Of a DNA stretch of 64,000 bases, positions 35,501 through 43,390 are shown one piece after another. The notes under the pieces were generated by a model that had not been told where the DNA came from, searched no databases, and was given only the letters and a program-made list of their open reading frames with translations. Location: the NCBI RefSeq assembly GCF_014696435.1, contig NZ_JACJQG010000020.1, positions 54,103 to 118,102 on the forward strand, given 5' to 3'. How positions within the stretch are numbered: position 1 is the first letter of the stretch; each line of letters begins with the position of its first letter. The stretch is from Calothrix anomala FACHB-343 (GTDB lineage Bacteria > Cyanobacteriota > Cyanobacteriia > Cyanobacteriales > Nostocaceae). The position numbers were made by a program, and so were the translations under genes.

Positions 35501-35511
35501 CCCAATCTCAT
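29515..35511 (-). CDS. Giant multidomain signalling protein: Ser/Thr kinase-AAA ATPase-GAF-PAS-histidine kinase
   Basis: 1998 residues. An N-terminal Ser/Thr kinase (about 1-290) has Lys43, HKD at 133-135 and DFS at 154-156. An AAA_16-type ATPase (about 325-600) has GMSGIGKT and FLDDLQWADSAS. A long helical, TPR-like region runs from about 650 to 1340. A GAF domain (about 1390-1540) and a PAS domain (about 1570-1690) follow. The histidine kinase has H-box VAHEINNP, N-box NILANAID and G-box GTGLGLAIAW. This 'multi-kinase' layout is well known in filamentous cyanobacteria, where family members affect heterocyst development or stress responses. It should be soluble. No response regulator is adjacent. 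The gene is enclosed by a 40-bp inverted repeat pair. Confidence 0.93.
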   Translation of the reverse strand: MRLGLDFGCKILGYQVVEELHVSSTTIVYRGIRETDQQPVIIKCLKSDYPTFGEMLQFCNQYKIAKTLDFPGVVRHYSLEAYDHSYALVMEDFGGISLREYTKIQPLELSEFLAIAVQITEILQQIHQKRIIHKDIKPDNILINPQTKEVKLIDFSIASLLPRESQKIKNPNLLEGTLTYISPEQTGRMNRGIDYRSDFYSLGITFFELLTGQPPFITADPMELIHCHLAKQPAPLEQFKIRWEKVNSAINPPQDWPNCAPDSQYKIEAIPQPVADIIWKLLAKNAEDRYQTALGLKQDLQICLTQWQQTGNIAPFAIGKLDVSDRFSIPEKLYGRHAEVQTLLDAFDRVFHSNHPHSELILIAGMSGIGKTAVVHEIHKPIVRQRGYFIQGKFEQFHRNIPFSAFVQALRDLMRQLLAESDLRLEQWKRKITEAVGDRGQVIIEVIPELELIIGQQPPVPELSGTAAQNRFYLLLQKFIQVFTHPQHPLVIFLDDLQWADSASLRLMQLLISAADTGYLLLIGAYRDNEVSSIHSLMLMLDKINKTTAIVQTISLNPLKLSDINQLIADTLSCPPEKAAPLAELVYQKTNGNPFFTQQFLQLLYAEECISFNKNTGYWQGNLPQIRALALTDNVVEFMVQQIQKLPIPTQRVLQLAASMGHVFDIATLAIVYEKSQLETVSDLWKAIQAGLILAVNEVCKFFVDPDCENTICQLPLIPHPLPQYKFLHDRVQQAAYALIPETERPATHLKIGQLLLDRTHITEAREKLFPIVNQLNIGKNLICEPSQKHQLARLNLQAGYQAKSATAHTAALEYFTTGINLLPEDSWQTQYQLTLEMYAAAHEAAYLSGNLEQMANLAVVIGENARSHLDTVKITEIQIQAAQAQHQPIKAVEMALKFLQPLGIAFPEQPGESDIVQKFAQTSSILAQRQPLDLVNLAPMTNPEKLAAMRILAAVSSSAYVAVPALFPLIILAQVNLSVEYGNTPTSSYGYGCYGQLLCGLQGDIHSGYQFGQLALKLLEKFPAAEQIAKTYGEVSLGTLHWQEPVRNSLSLLTEGYQSGLDTGDLLWAGICAIAYVMHSWLAGENLTDLHQETGTFIAQLNLSKQAALVNQIAIFQQGIVNLLEQTAAPWQLLGKAFNQEQMLPILQLGKDKTALCYFHSNQLFLSYLFGEFDLAISAAIATADYLEAATGLFIVPSFYTYDSLAHLAIYPQVNPDEQQQILQRVTSNQQQLRNWGEHAPANHLHRFYLVEAERYRLLNNKAAALEFYDLAITTAKVNQYPHEEGLANELAAKFALDWGKNSLVQDYMINAYYCYARWGAKAKIQQLEQCYAAYLKPILQSETLNFSSELTIPVVDNLITEHDSPSQNSQSSSNSLCAALDLATVLQSFQMISSEIHLDKLLATLLQVVLENAGADKCALLLQKEDRLVIEATITIGEKPLVLQSLPLERSQELPILLINSVKRTLQPLVLIDATDNFGLTADPYILHQQPKSILCTPIMHQGKLLGILYLENNLITGAFTSDRVEILNLLCTQAAISLENARLYQRSQIYSRQLELYLEELQASDTRFQNLANNIPGMIYQFRLSPDGTNSTPYVSCGCAELYELPPDEVIAGKYNLYSCNHPEDMTQVGELISQSAANLTQFKHEWRIITPSGKLKWIQSVAQPQPQKDGSIIWDGIVIDISHRQFAEAQAQQKAQELEAAMQDLQQTQLQLIQNEKMSALGNLVAGVAHEINNPVGFLVGNLQPAKNYIQDLLGLLDLYQQQFPDPGQEILDEAEAIDLEYIREDLPKLIDSMKLGIDRIRSISNSLRTFSRADQDYKIPFNIHEGINSTILILKHRLKANEHRPAIDAMRNFGNLPAVECFPGQLNQVFMNILANAIDSIEELNQQRRQGKFRPHFPQIIINTELVPAGDTFSTPHAIIRIKDNGIGMSEAVKNRIFEHLFTTKTVGKGTGLGLAIAWQIIVQRHQGTISVESTPEQGAEFIISLPVKADNT

Positions 35512-35671
35512 ATTGTACTTACCTCATCTGCAAAATTACTTTTGCTTAATGGTTTTAATAATATTAGTATGCCCATGAGTTAGCTTTTTCTAACTTGAGA
35601 AGCCAGTAATACATCAGTTGAGCAGCTTAACAAGATCTCAATAAACCAGCCCCTACTGTTAACGGTCAATC

Positions 35672-35815
35672 AATTTTGGATTTTGGATTTACGATTTTGG
35701 ATTGACTGCACCGATTCCGGGATGCAGCTTGGGGATTTTAAATTGACGATTTTGGATTTGTTCCACCCACGGCTGTGCATGAACCGAAATAATCTAAAAT
35801 CTAAAATCTAAAATT
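35672..35815. repeat. Imperfect inverted repeat of GATTTTGGATT units
   Basis: The left side carries repeated GATTTTGGATT units, the right side AATCTAAAATCTAAAAT, its complement. The arms flank a GC-richer centre. Similar AATTCAAA-type short repeats occur at 58122-58152. Confidence 0.6.
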
Positions 35816-35840
35816 GGCGCGGTCAACTGTCAACAGATCT

Positions 35841-35880
35841 CACGATGGATTGTGCAACTTAAAAGCAGAATAGCTTAACT
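35841..35880 (-). repeat. Right copy of 40-bp inverted repeat flanking the giant kinase
   Basis: Pairs with 29378-29417 (37 of 40 bases). The two copies define a segment of about 6.5 kb that contains only the giant kinase gene and short repeats. Confidence 0.75.
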
Positions 35881-36001
35881 CTATTAATAGGCTGTTTTCT
35901 TAATTGATTACAAAATTTTTTGCTAATTATAACAGTCGAATTTATTTAGAGGTGAAGATAACAGATTTATTTCCAATTCTCTTAATTATGATGACATCAT
36001 A

Positions 36002-36137
36002 CTATAGCAATTCTAAATAATTTGTGAAAGATTACATAAATGATTGTTAACTGTTAACTGTTAACCGTTGACAGTCAACAGTCACCAGTCAACAGCCAAC
36101 ACCGATATTTCTCACAACTGAAATAGGATTGCTATAG
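36002..36137. mobile_element. MITE-like element with CTATAGCAAT ends
   Basis: 136 bp. The ends match as inverted repeats: 10 bp perfect (CTATAGCAAT) and about 24 of 31 bases overall. The centre is an inverted array of heptamers (GTTAACT units, then CAGTCAA/CAACAGT units). It has no coding capacity. It is probably a non-autonomous element or a dispersed palindrome. Confidence 0.6.
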
Positions 36138-36540
36138 AGAATTTCTCAATTAATTCCTTCCTCGCTTCTTAGAGGCATATCTATATAGCGATAAATGAGA
36201 TAAAGGAGATAAAAAATATTTAATTATGTATTTATCATGCTTGATATTTAGTAATCAAAAATCAAATTTCTCTTTGTTTCTAGTACCTGTAATAAAATTT
36301 ACAAAATTTAGCCAAACTGGCAGCTATATATTGTAGCTAAAGAATACAATCTGCTTTAGCGAACTCATCTGTAAATTGGTATGGCAAAAAAAAATCATAA
36401 AAAATCATAAAAAATCTGGTTTAAACAAAAAAACAATTTAATTAACTAAAAAGGATTTAAAATCAGCTTTATTATGCTAATTTACTGGTTAATTTTGAGA
36501 TAATCTTCTTTATTTCCTAGAGCTTGTAGGAGCTACAGAA

Positions 36541-39500
36541 TTGACGTTTGAGCAAGCAATGCTGGTATTAGATCTAGTATTACAGCAGAAGCATTTAAGT
36601 AATATTCAAGAGCTAGTACTTCGTCAATCTTGGGAAGGATATACTTATGCACAGATTGCCGAAAGATCTGGTTATGATGATGATTATATCCGCGATGTAG
36701 GATATAGATTATGGCAGACACTCTCAAGGGCATTAGGGGAAAATGTCAATAAAAGTAATATTAAATCTGTCTTAAGAAGACGTTATGTAAATCTGCAACC
36801 AGCAGAAGTATCAGTTCCGACTCTCATAGAGAATCCCGTGGGAGAAAAACAGCCAAAAACCTCACTGCAACAAGATTGGGGCGAAGCAATAGATGTGTCT
36901 GTGTTTTATGGACGCATGACAGAACAAAGCAAACTGCAACAATGGATTGTCAACGATCGATGTCGGTTGCTGGCTTTATTAGGAATGGGTGGAATTGGGA
37001 AAACAGCTTTGTCTGTCAAGTTAGCACAACAACTGCAAGATAATTTTGATTACGTGATTTGGCGTAGTTTGCGGAATGCGCCACCAATTGTGGAATTGCT
37101 CAAAGACATCATTGCTTTTGTTTCTGAAGGAGAAGCTGTCAATCTCCCAGAAACTGTAGAAGCGCAAATTTCCGGCTTAATGAATTATCTGGCGGCTCAA
37201 CGCTGTTTAATCGTCCTGGATAATGTGGAGTCGGTGTTAGCGACTGGAACCAGATCCGGACGCTATCGTTTGGGATATGAAGGATACGGACAACTTTTGC
37301 GCCGGCTGGGAGATGAACGCCATCAAAGTTGCTTGCTGATTACCAGTCGGGAAAAACCCATTGGCTTTACCGCCAGAGAAGGAGATAATTTACCAGTGCG
37401 ATCGCTCCAATTAACAGGTTTACCCGAAGCCGAAGCTAGGCAAATCCTCCTCACCAAAGGACTGCTAAATTCCCCAGATGAATTTGATAATTTAATTCAG
37501 CGCTATACAGGTAATCCTCTCGCCTTAAAAATCGTCGCTACTACAATCCAGCGACTATTTGGTGGCAATATTCAGGCATTTTTAGCCCAAGGAACTATTG
37601 TTTTTGGGGATATCTGGCAAATTTTAGACCAACAATTTAGTCGCTTGGCGGTGAACGAACAGCAACTGATGTACTGGTTAGCAATTAAACGGGAATGGGT
37701 AACCATCCCCGAATTAGAAGCAGACATTATCCCTCAAATATCCAAGCGAGAATTATTAGAAGCACTCTTATCTTTGCAGGGGCGATCGCTTATTGAACAG
37801 CAATCGGGTAGTTATACGCAACAACCTGTAGTCATGGAATACATGACCGATAAATTAATTAAACAAGTTTGTCAAGAAATTATCAGCGGTGAAATTAACC
37901 TCTATAATACCTACGCTTTAATGGAAGCAACAGCGAAGGATTATGTGAGTGAGAGTCAAAAACGGGTGATTTTAGCACCGATATTAAACAGTCTCAATAT
38001 TATCTGGAACAATCCCGCCACTATTACCAGAAGATTGCAAGAAATTATTTCTCTACTGCGCAGTAAATTTGCCGCCATACCAGGATATGCAGCAGGAAAT
38101 ACAATTAACCTCCTGCGTCAACTCAATGTTGATTTCACTGGCTGGGATTTTTCCGGTTTAACCATTTGGCAAGCTTGTTTGCAAAACATCAACTTGTATC
38201 AGGTAAACTTTCGCAATAGCGATCTGAGAAAATCTAATTTTCATCAGGCTTTGGTGAATATTCTCACCGTCCAATTCAGTCCTGATGGTCAAGTTTTGGT
38301 CACAGGCGATGCTAATGGTAGTGTCAGGTTGTGGAATATTGCAGATGGACAACAACTACAACATCTAGAAGGACATACAGGCTGGGTTTGGCAAGCTAAC
38401 TTTAGCCAAGATGGGCAAACTCTCGCCAGTTGTTGTGAAAATGGCATAATTAAACTCTGGGATGTGAATACAGGGCAATGTTTGCACAGCTATCATCAAG
38501 AAAGCATTCGCAGTTGGTTATCTAGCTTTAGCCCAGATAATAAAATTTTAGCCAGTACTAGCCGAGAACAGACTATTAAATTCTGGGATATCCACAGGGG
38601 AGAATGTATCAAAACTTTCTCAGAAGATACTCATAAAATCGGCCCGGTGGCTTTCAGTCCGGATGGGCAAATTCTCGCCAGTGGTAACGATTATCAAACA
38701 GTCAGCCTCTGGGATGTGAATACAGGGGAATGTTTGCAGACATTAGACGAACACCATCAAGCAATTTGGTCTGTTAGCTTTAGTCCTGACGGGCAAATTC
38801 TCGCCACTGGTAGCGAAGATAAAACAGTCAAACTTTGGGATGTGAGTACAGGTAGGTGTTGGCAAACCTTACAAGGATCGCAGATAGATTTAGTTTGGGC
38901 GATCGCTTTTAGTCCCGATGGCAAAACTTTAGCGATCGCCGGCGAAGCAGCAACAATTAGTATTTGGGATCTGAATACAGGTAAATGTATCAAAACCCTA
39001 TCCGGTCACACTACCCGTGTTTGGTCAATTGCTTTTAGTCCCGATGGGCACATTCTCGCCAGTGGTGCAGAAGACCAAAGTATTAGATTATGGGAAGTGA
39101 ATACGGGCAGATGTATTAAAACTTTTCACGGTTACCCCATTTTTACTGGTGCAGTTGCTTTTAGTCCTGATGGTGAATCGCTAGCGAGTAGCACGGGGCA
39201 CACAGTTAGATTATGGGATTTAGCAACGGGTAATTTAGTCAAAAACTTACCAGGACATAGCCGCGATGTTATGGCATTAGCCTACAATACTGATGGAAAC
39301 ACTTTAGCTAGTGGTAGTTTAGATGGCTCAATTCGCTTGTGGAATCTCAGTAGCGGAGAATATGACAAAATTCTCCAAGAACATAGTAGCTTTATCTTTG
39401 CACTTAACTATAGTCCTAATGGGCATAGGTTAGCTAGCGGGAGTGCAGATAAGACAATCAAAATTTGGGATGTCGCCACAGGGCAATGTTTGCGCACTTT

Positions 39501-40104
39501 AACCGGTCATACAGGCTGGGTATTTTCTGTAGTCTGGAGTCTAGATGGGAGATTTTTAGCGAGTATGGGGGAAAATAGCATTCATTTATGGGATGCTATC
39601 ACCGGGGAAAATTTACAAGTATTACCAGGACAATATTGTTTAATTGGTGCAGTAGCCTTTCATCCTAATGGTCAACTGTTAGCAACTGGGGATAATCAAG
39701 AATATAAAATTCAGTTTTGGGATATTCACACAGGTAATAGTTGGCAAACAATAGAGTCACATAAAACCACCGTCACTGATGTCAAGTTTAGCCCCAATGG
39801 CGATCGCGTTGCTAGTGGGAGTCACGACAAAACCATCAAAATTTGGCACAGTCAAACCGGGGAATACTTGCAAACCCTGCAAGGACATAGTAATTGGATT
39901 TGGGCGATCGCATTTCATCCCCAAGGACAAATCCTCGCTAGTGGTTCCCAAGATGAGACAGTTAGACTCTGGGATATCGCTACAGGCGAATGCTTACAAA
40001 TTTTGCGATCGCCTCGTCCCTATCAAGGGATGAACATTCAAGGCGTGACAGGTTTAACTCCAGCCCAGAAAGCCACTTTAAAAATTCTCGGCGCTAGGGA
40101 TTGA
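36541..40104 (+). CDS. NB-ARC ATPase with N-terminal HTH and 14 WD40 repeats
   Basis: 1187 residues from a TTG start with AGGAG 9 nt upstream. The N-terminal ~85 residues form a sigma-70 region-4-like HTH (ELVLRQSWEGYTYAQIAERSG). The NB-ARC ATPase (about 120-400) has GMGGIGKTAL, CLIVLDNVES and CLLITSREKP. A helical part and a pentapeptide-like stretch near 530-570 follow, then fourteen WD40 blades (about 575-1170), each ending in LWD/IWD-G. This is a STAND-class switch: ligand sensed by the propeller, nucleotide exchange, then assembly. In cyanobacteria such proteins have been suggested to serve signalling or defence-like cell death, but the effector part here looks like only the small HTH domain. 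The function is unproven. Confidence 0.9.
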   Translation: MTFEQAMLVLDLVLQQKHLSNIQELVLRQSWEGYTYAQIAERSGYDDDYIRDVGYRLWQTLSRALGENVNKSNIKSVLRRRYVNLQPAEVSVPTLIENPVGEKQPKTSLQQDWGEAIDVSVFYGRMTEQSKLQQWIVNDRCRLLALLGMGGIGKTALSVKLAQQLQDNFDYVIWRSLRNAPPIVELLKDIIAFVSEGEAVNLPETVEAQISGLMNYLAAQRCLIVLDNVESVLATGTRSGRYRLGYEGYGQLLRRLGDERHQSCLLITSREKPIGFTAREGDNLPVRSLQLTGLPEAEARQILLTKGLLNSPDEFDNLIQRYTGNPLALKIVATTIQRLFGGNIQAFLAQGTIVFGDIWQILDQQFSRLAVNEQQLMYWLAIKREWVTIPELEADIIPQISKRELLEALLSLQGRSLIEQQSGSYTQQPVVMEYMTDKLIKQVCQEIISGEINLYNTYALMEATAKDYVSESQKRVILAPILNSLNIIWNNPATITRRLQEIISLLRSKFAAIPGYAAGNTINLLRQLNVDFTGWDFSGLTIWQACLQNINLYQVNFRNSDLRKSNFHQALVNILTVQFSPDGQVLVTGDANGSVRLWNIADGQQLQHLEGHTGWVWQANFSQDGQTLASCCENGIIKLWDVNTGQCLHSYHQESIRSWLSSFSPDNKILASTSREQTIKFWDIHRGECIKTFSEDTHKIGPVAFSPDGQILASGNDYQTVSLWDVNTGECLQTLDEHHQAIWSVSFSPDGQILATGSEDKTVKLWDVSTGRCWQTLQGSQIDLVWAIAFSPDGKTLAIAGEAATISIWDLNTGKCIKTLSGHTTRVWSIAFSPDGHILASGAEDQSIRLWEVNTGRCIKTFHGYPIFTGAVAFSPDGESLASSTGHTVRLWDLATGNLVKNLPGHSRDVMALAYNTDGNTLASGSLDGSIRLWNLSSGEYDKILQEHSSFIFALNYSPNGHRLASGSADKTIKIWDVATGQCLRTLTGHTGWVFSVVWSLDGRFLASMGENSIHLWDAITGENLQVLPGQYCLIGAVAFHPNGQLLATGDNQEYKIQFWDIHTGNSWQTIESHKTTVTDVKFSPNGDRVASGSHDKTIKIWHSQTGEYLQTLQGHSNWIWAIAFHPQGQILASGSQDETVRLWDIATGECLQILRSPRPYQGMNIQGVTGLTPAQKATLKILGARD

Positions 40105-40129
40105 TTGCTGTGCGCTTTTGACAAATACT

Positions 40130-40861
40130 TCAAGCTACATAGTCAAACAGCATCGTGTTTATGTAGCGATCTGTCCACTCTGTCCCAAAGGATTTTTCGA
40201 GAACTCGGCGGGTTTTATCATTCTGTTGTTGCTTTGTACAGTAATAGCGTTGACCTGCTAGCACTCTGGAGATGTCAAGATTTGATGTCAGGGGAGTTTC
40301 TGTACTCGCAATCTGACAATGAATGGTTAAAAATTCTCGCACGCGGTGGAAAAACTTATCTTCTTCTTGGGGGTTTTCGGGACGTACAAACAGACAAAAA
40401 TCTGAAAAGATATCACCCCACTCTGGTAAAGCCCGTGGTTGGGAAAACTCCACAGGAGATAAAACCGACAACTGTTGATAATAACGTGGGGGGAGAGTGC
40501 GATCGCTACTTACAGGAGACAAATCCGCGATCGCTGCACTAATTGCGCCGCCTCGTCCGCCTACCAAATCCGTACCAAAAATGGGAATATCATATTCAGG
40601 ATTGGGAAACATGACACAATGAAGAATATCCAATCCATTACCGACTCGCGCCAATTCCAAATGTAGTTTGCGAAATTGTGGCGTCTGGTAACAATGATTT
40701 TCCACGATCAGCCGTTCACCTTCCAGATGTCCCTCAACATAACCTAAACCTTCAGGGATAGAGTAAGGGGAGAGATCCAAGTACTGATGCCAAATTTCTT
40801 CAATGGCATCCGCCAATTTGTGGATGAGAGAATGCTGATGGCTTCTGATCGATGTTTGCAT
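40130..40861 (-). CDS. pcyA: Phycocyanobilin:ferredoxin oxidoreductase
   Basis: 243 residues from the ATG at 40861. An in-frame start at 40927 would add 22 residues outside the usual family length of about 245. The enzyme reduces biliverdin IXalpha in two two-electron steps to phycocyanobilin, the phycobilisome and phytochrome chromophore, using ferredoxin. The catalytic residues fit the family by exact spacing: Glu69, His81 and Asp98 correspond to Glu76/His88/Asp105 of the Synechocystis enzyme (12 and 17 residues apart). It is convergent with the NB-ARC gene, only 25 bp between the stops. This gene is strong evidence for a phycobilisome-containing cyanobacterium. Confidence 0.96.
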   Translation of the reverse strand: MQTSIRSHQHSLIHKLADAIEEIWHQYLDLSPYSIPEGLGYVEGHLEGERLIVENHCYQTPQFRKLHLELARVGNGLDILHCVMFPNPEYDIPIFGTDLVGGRGGAISAAIADLSPVSSDRTLPPRYYQQLSVLSPVEFSQPRALPEWGDIFSDFCLFVRPENPQEEDKFFHRVREFLTIHCQIASTETPLTSNLDISRVLAGQRYYCTKQQQNDKTRRVLEKSFGTEWTDRYINTMLFDYVA

Positions 40862-41081
40862 AATAATCAGGAATGATAATAGGTCAATAGGTATTAGCTC
40901 ACAGTCCCCTACTCCGATCTCTGGCAATTACCTCAACAGGTTTCATAGTCAATGAGGCAGTTCAGCGACCAACAGTATTTTCCCATGCGTTGGTTTCGCT
41001 CACAACTATTCATGCTTCCATCGGCAATGGGAAGCAGAGGAGCAGGGTGCAGGGTGCAGGGAAGGGAAAAGGGGGAATAAT

Positions 41082-41127
41082 CAATGCCCAATGCCCAATG
41101 CCCAATGCCCAATGCCCCATGCCCCAT
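41082..41127. repeat. Heptamer tandem repeat (CCCAATG)
   Basis: Six or more CCCAATG/CCCCATG units immediately downstream of the response regulator gene. Confidence 0.9.
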
Positions 41128-41129
41128 AA

Positions 41130-43061
41130 TTAACTCGCCCAAGCTTTAACTCTTTGTAACCGCCGCAGAATCCGGTTAGCGAGTTCGACTCCTTTGACTG
41201 GCTTACACAAATAGTCATCAGCACCTGCAGTAAAAGCTTGATTTTGGCTGGCGGCATCTGTGAGTACGCTCAGAAATAATACAGGTAACCGTTGCCAATG
41301 AGGATCGCTGCGGAGAATTTGGCACAGTTCAAAGCCGTTAATTTGTGGCATATTCACATCTAATACTAAAGCATCGGGAGTGACTGCTTGCAGTACTGCC
41401 CAAAATTGTTGCGGATCGGCTAGGGTTGTGACTTTAAATCCCCAAGGTTTAAGGAGAGTAGGGAGAGTGCGTAACCATTCTTGATCGTCGTCAAGAATCA
41501 TCACTTTCTTGGCTGCTTCCGTACCGCGTAACAAATTGACTGCAGTGTCAATCACTTGTTCAGCAGAAATCGGTGCGGCTAAAAACAATTTTCCACCCCG
41601 GCGCATGACTTCTAAGCGATCGCTTAATTCATTGCGATCGCTCATCACCACAATCGGTAATTCCGAGTAACGTTGTGCTAATATCTGCAATATTTCCCAA
41701 ATATTATTGTCTGAATCTGATAAACTAGTCGGTAAGCGCAACAGCACAACATCAGGATTTTGACCGACAGCATCAAAAATTGACTCGGTTGTTAGTAAGG
41801 TTTTAGCCATATCCAGCAACGGCGCAATCTCAATCCGAATTCCCTTAGTTGCTGCTACATCCGCTAAAGATTGGTTAAACTCGCTGTCTGAACTGACAAT
41901 TAGTAATAGGGGTGATTGCCCATTGGGAATTTGCGACATCTGAATCAGTGTAGTCTGCTCAATGTCTTGCTGCAGAGCCATCACCAAAGTTTTCATCAAT
42001 GGTGCGTGTTTTGGTTGTAGCGGTTCTCGACCACCTAACCAATACTCTAACTGTCTGGCGATGTGAATTGTTTTTGTTAACCCAAAAATTCCCAGAGTAC
42101 CCGCTAGTTTATGGGCTACTTGTTGCGCCTGTGCTTGTTGTTGAGTTTTGAGTTGATTTGCTTGTAAGTCCCTGACGGTTTGTAATAATACTCCAATCTG
42201 GTCTAGGGTTTTGGCTTTGCTAGACTTCCACGTGTCGTTGAGAAAAGCGAGATATTGTTGCTGGTAATCAGTCGCAGGGCGATAATTTTCCCCATCGCTC
42301 AACTTTTGTGGAGATAACGCTATTGATTCCTCATCCGTATAATTACTATTATTATTTGTAGCTAATTGTGTAGAAGATTCTTCTGTATTGATGGCTTTTA
42401 AGTAATAGCCCCTTCCATGCATAGTAGCAATAAAATCGTGGGGCGCGCCTGCTGCAACTAACTTGTGTCTCACCCGACGGATATGGGAACGGACTGTAGC
42501 TTCCGAAGGAAATTCTTCCGAAGACCATAAGCGATCAAGAAGTTCTTCCGTGCTGAACACATGCTGACAATCTCGCAGCAATAATTCTAGCAAATCGTAC
42601 TCCATCGCCGTTAAATTGAGGGGGCGACCATTATAAGTCACTTCACAAGTACTGGGGTTAAGCAGCAAATCGCCCCAAGTCAGTAAAGGAAAAGGATTGT
42701 TACTACCACGCCTCAGCAAAGCGCGAATCCTGGCGATTAATTCTACAGGGTCGAAAGGCTTAACCATGTAGTCATCTGCACCAGCATCCAAGCCCTGAAC
42801 TTTCGCGGTAATATTATCTTGTGCTGTAAGTAGTAAAATTGGGAAACTGTATCCATTGGTGCGGAAGCGCTTGCATAAGCTGATACCATCTAACTTTGGC
42901 AGCATGATATCTAGTACGATCAGGTCATACTCAAAGGTAGAGCCATAAGTCCAACCCATTTCTCCATCTTTGACCACATCTACAACATAGTTATGGGTTG
43001 TCAGATTTCTGCTGAGAACTTTAATTAATAAATCATCATCTTCTACAAGCAAGATTTTCAT
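41130..43061 (-). CDS. Multi-receiver OmpR-type response regulator with Hpt domain
   Basis: 643 residues from the ATG at 43061. Order: receiver 1 (about 1-120, LLVEDDD, VLDIMLP, VKPFDP intact), OmpR winged helix (about 125-225, ending in TMHGRGYYLK), Hpt domain (about 265-360, AHKLAGTLG His), receiver 2 (about 385-505), receiver 3 (about 515-640, ILDDDQ, VLDVNMPQ, LCKP intact). In receiver 2 the phosphoacceptor Asp is replaced (DVVLLRLP) and the conserved Lys is Ala (LAAPIS), so it is a pseudo-receiver. The protein can in principle relay phosphate internally and bind DNA. The upstream kinase seems lost (see 43187-43390). Confidence 0.9.
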   Translation of the reverse strand: MKILLVEDDDLLIKVLSRNLTTHNYVVDVVKDGEMGWTYGSTFEYDLIVLDIMLPKLDGISLCKRFRTNGYSFPILLLTAQDNITAKVQGLDAGADDYMVKPFDPVELIARIRALLRRGSNNPFPLLTWGDLLLNPSTCEVTYNGRPLNLTAMEYDLLELLLRDCQHVFSTEELLDRLWSSEEFPSEATVRSHIRRVRHKLVAAGAPHDFIATMHGRGYYLKAINTEESSTQLATNNNSNYTDEESIALSPQKLSDGENYRPATDYQQQYLAFLNDTWKSSKAKTLDQIGVLLQTVRDLQANQLKTQQQAQAQQVAHKLAGTLGIFGLTKTIHIARQLEYWLGGREPLQPKHAPLMKTLVMALQQDIEQTTLIQMSQIPNGQSPLLLIVSSDSEFNQSLADVAATKGIRIEIAPLLDMAKTLLTTESIFDAVGQNPDVVLLRLPTSLSDSDNNIWEILQILAQRYSELPIVVMSDRNELSDRLEVMRRGGKLFLAAPISAEQVIDTAVNLLRGTEAAKKVMILDDDQEWLRTLPTLLKPWGFKVTTLADPQQFWAVLQAVTPDALVLDVNMPQINGFELCQILRSDPHWQRLPVLFLSVLTDAASQNQAFTAGADDYLCKPVKGVELANRILRRLQRVKAWAS

Positions 43062-43186
43062 GGATGCAGCTACCAATGGAGAATTATCATAATTTGCTCT
43101 GCCAGATCTAGCAAGTTAAAATCTTTGCTAATTCCATTACTCACTCCCAAAACAGAAAACTGAAACTTTGTCGCCATAAATTCCCC

Positions 43187-43390
43187 TCATTGAAGATTGG
43201 CTGACTCAAGGTTAAACAATGTCAGCGCAAATTTACTTCCACACATCAGATGACTTTCTGTCCAAGTTCTGTCGCTGTGCTGCTCAATCGGTTGCTCACA
43301 AATGGTGAGTGCTAAACCAGTGCTAACTTGTTTGGGGTCATCTGACGAATCTACTGGTGAAAATCGGTTTTTGCGCCGGATTGGGAACAT
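43187..43390 (-). pseudogene. Remnant of a histidine kinase C-terminus
   Basis: The 67-residue frame contains a decayed G-box region: RFSPVDSSDDPKQVSTGLAL followed by TICEQPIEQHSDRTWTES and GSKFALTLF. This lines up with the consensus FxxVDSSDxxKxxGTGLGLAICxxIVExHGGxIWxESxxGxGSxFxFTLP, but the glycines are largely lost and the domain is cut short. It lies 126 bp upstream of the response regulator gene in the same orientation, where a partner kinase would be expected. The DNA just before it (43391-43440) gives further weak matches in other frames, suggesting frameshifts. Confidence 0.6.

Larger units (their letters stand above)
35512..36540. other. 1-kb repeat-rich intergenic region
   Basis: No gene. 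It holds, in order: an imperfect inverted repeat of TTTTGGATT/AATCTAAAA units (about 35672-35815), the right 40-bp repeat (35841-35880), a MITE-like element (36002-36137) and AT-rich DNA up to the start of the NB-ARC gene. Confidence 0.6.

Noticed and set aside
29378-35880. Composite transposon carrying the giant kinase
   Set aside because: No transposase and no clear target duplications at the outer edges; reported only as an inverted repeat pair.
40105-40542. Plus-strand open frame opposite pcyA
   Set aside because: It overlaps the coding strand of a clear pcyA gene with exact catalytic spacing; the plus-strand product resembles nothing.
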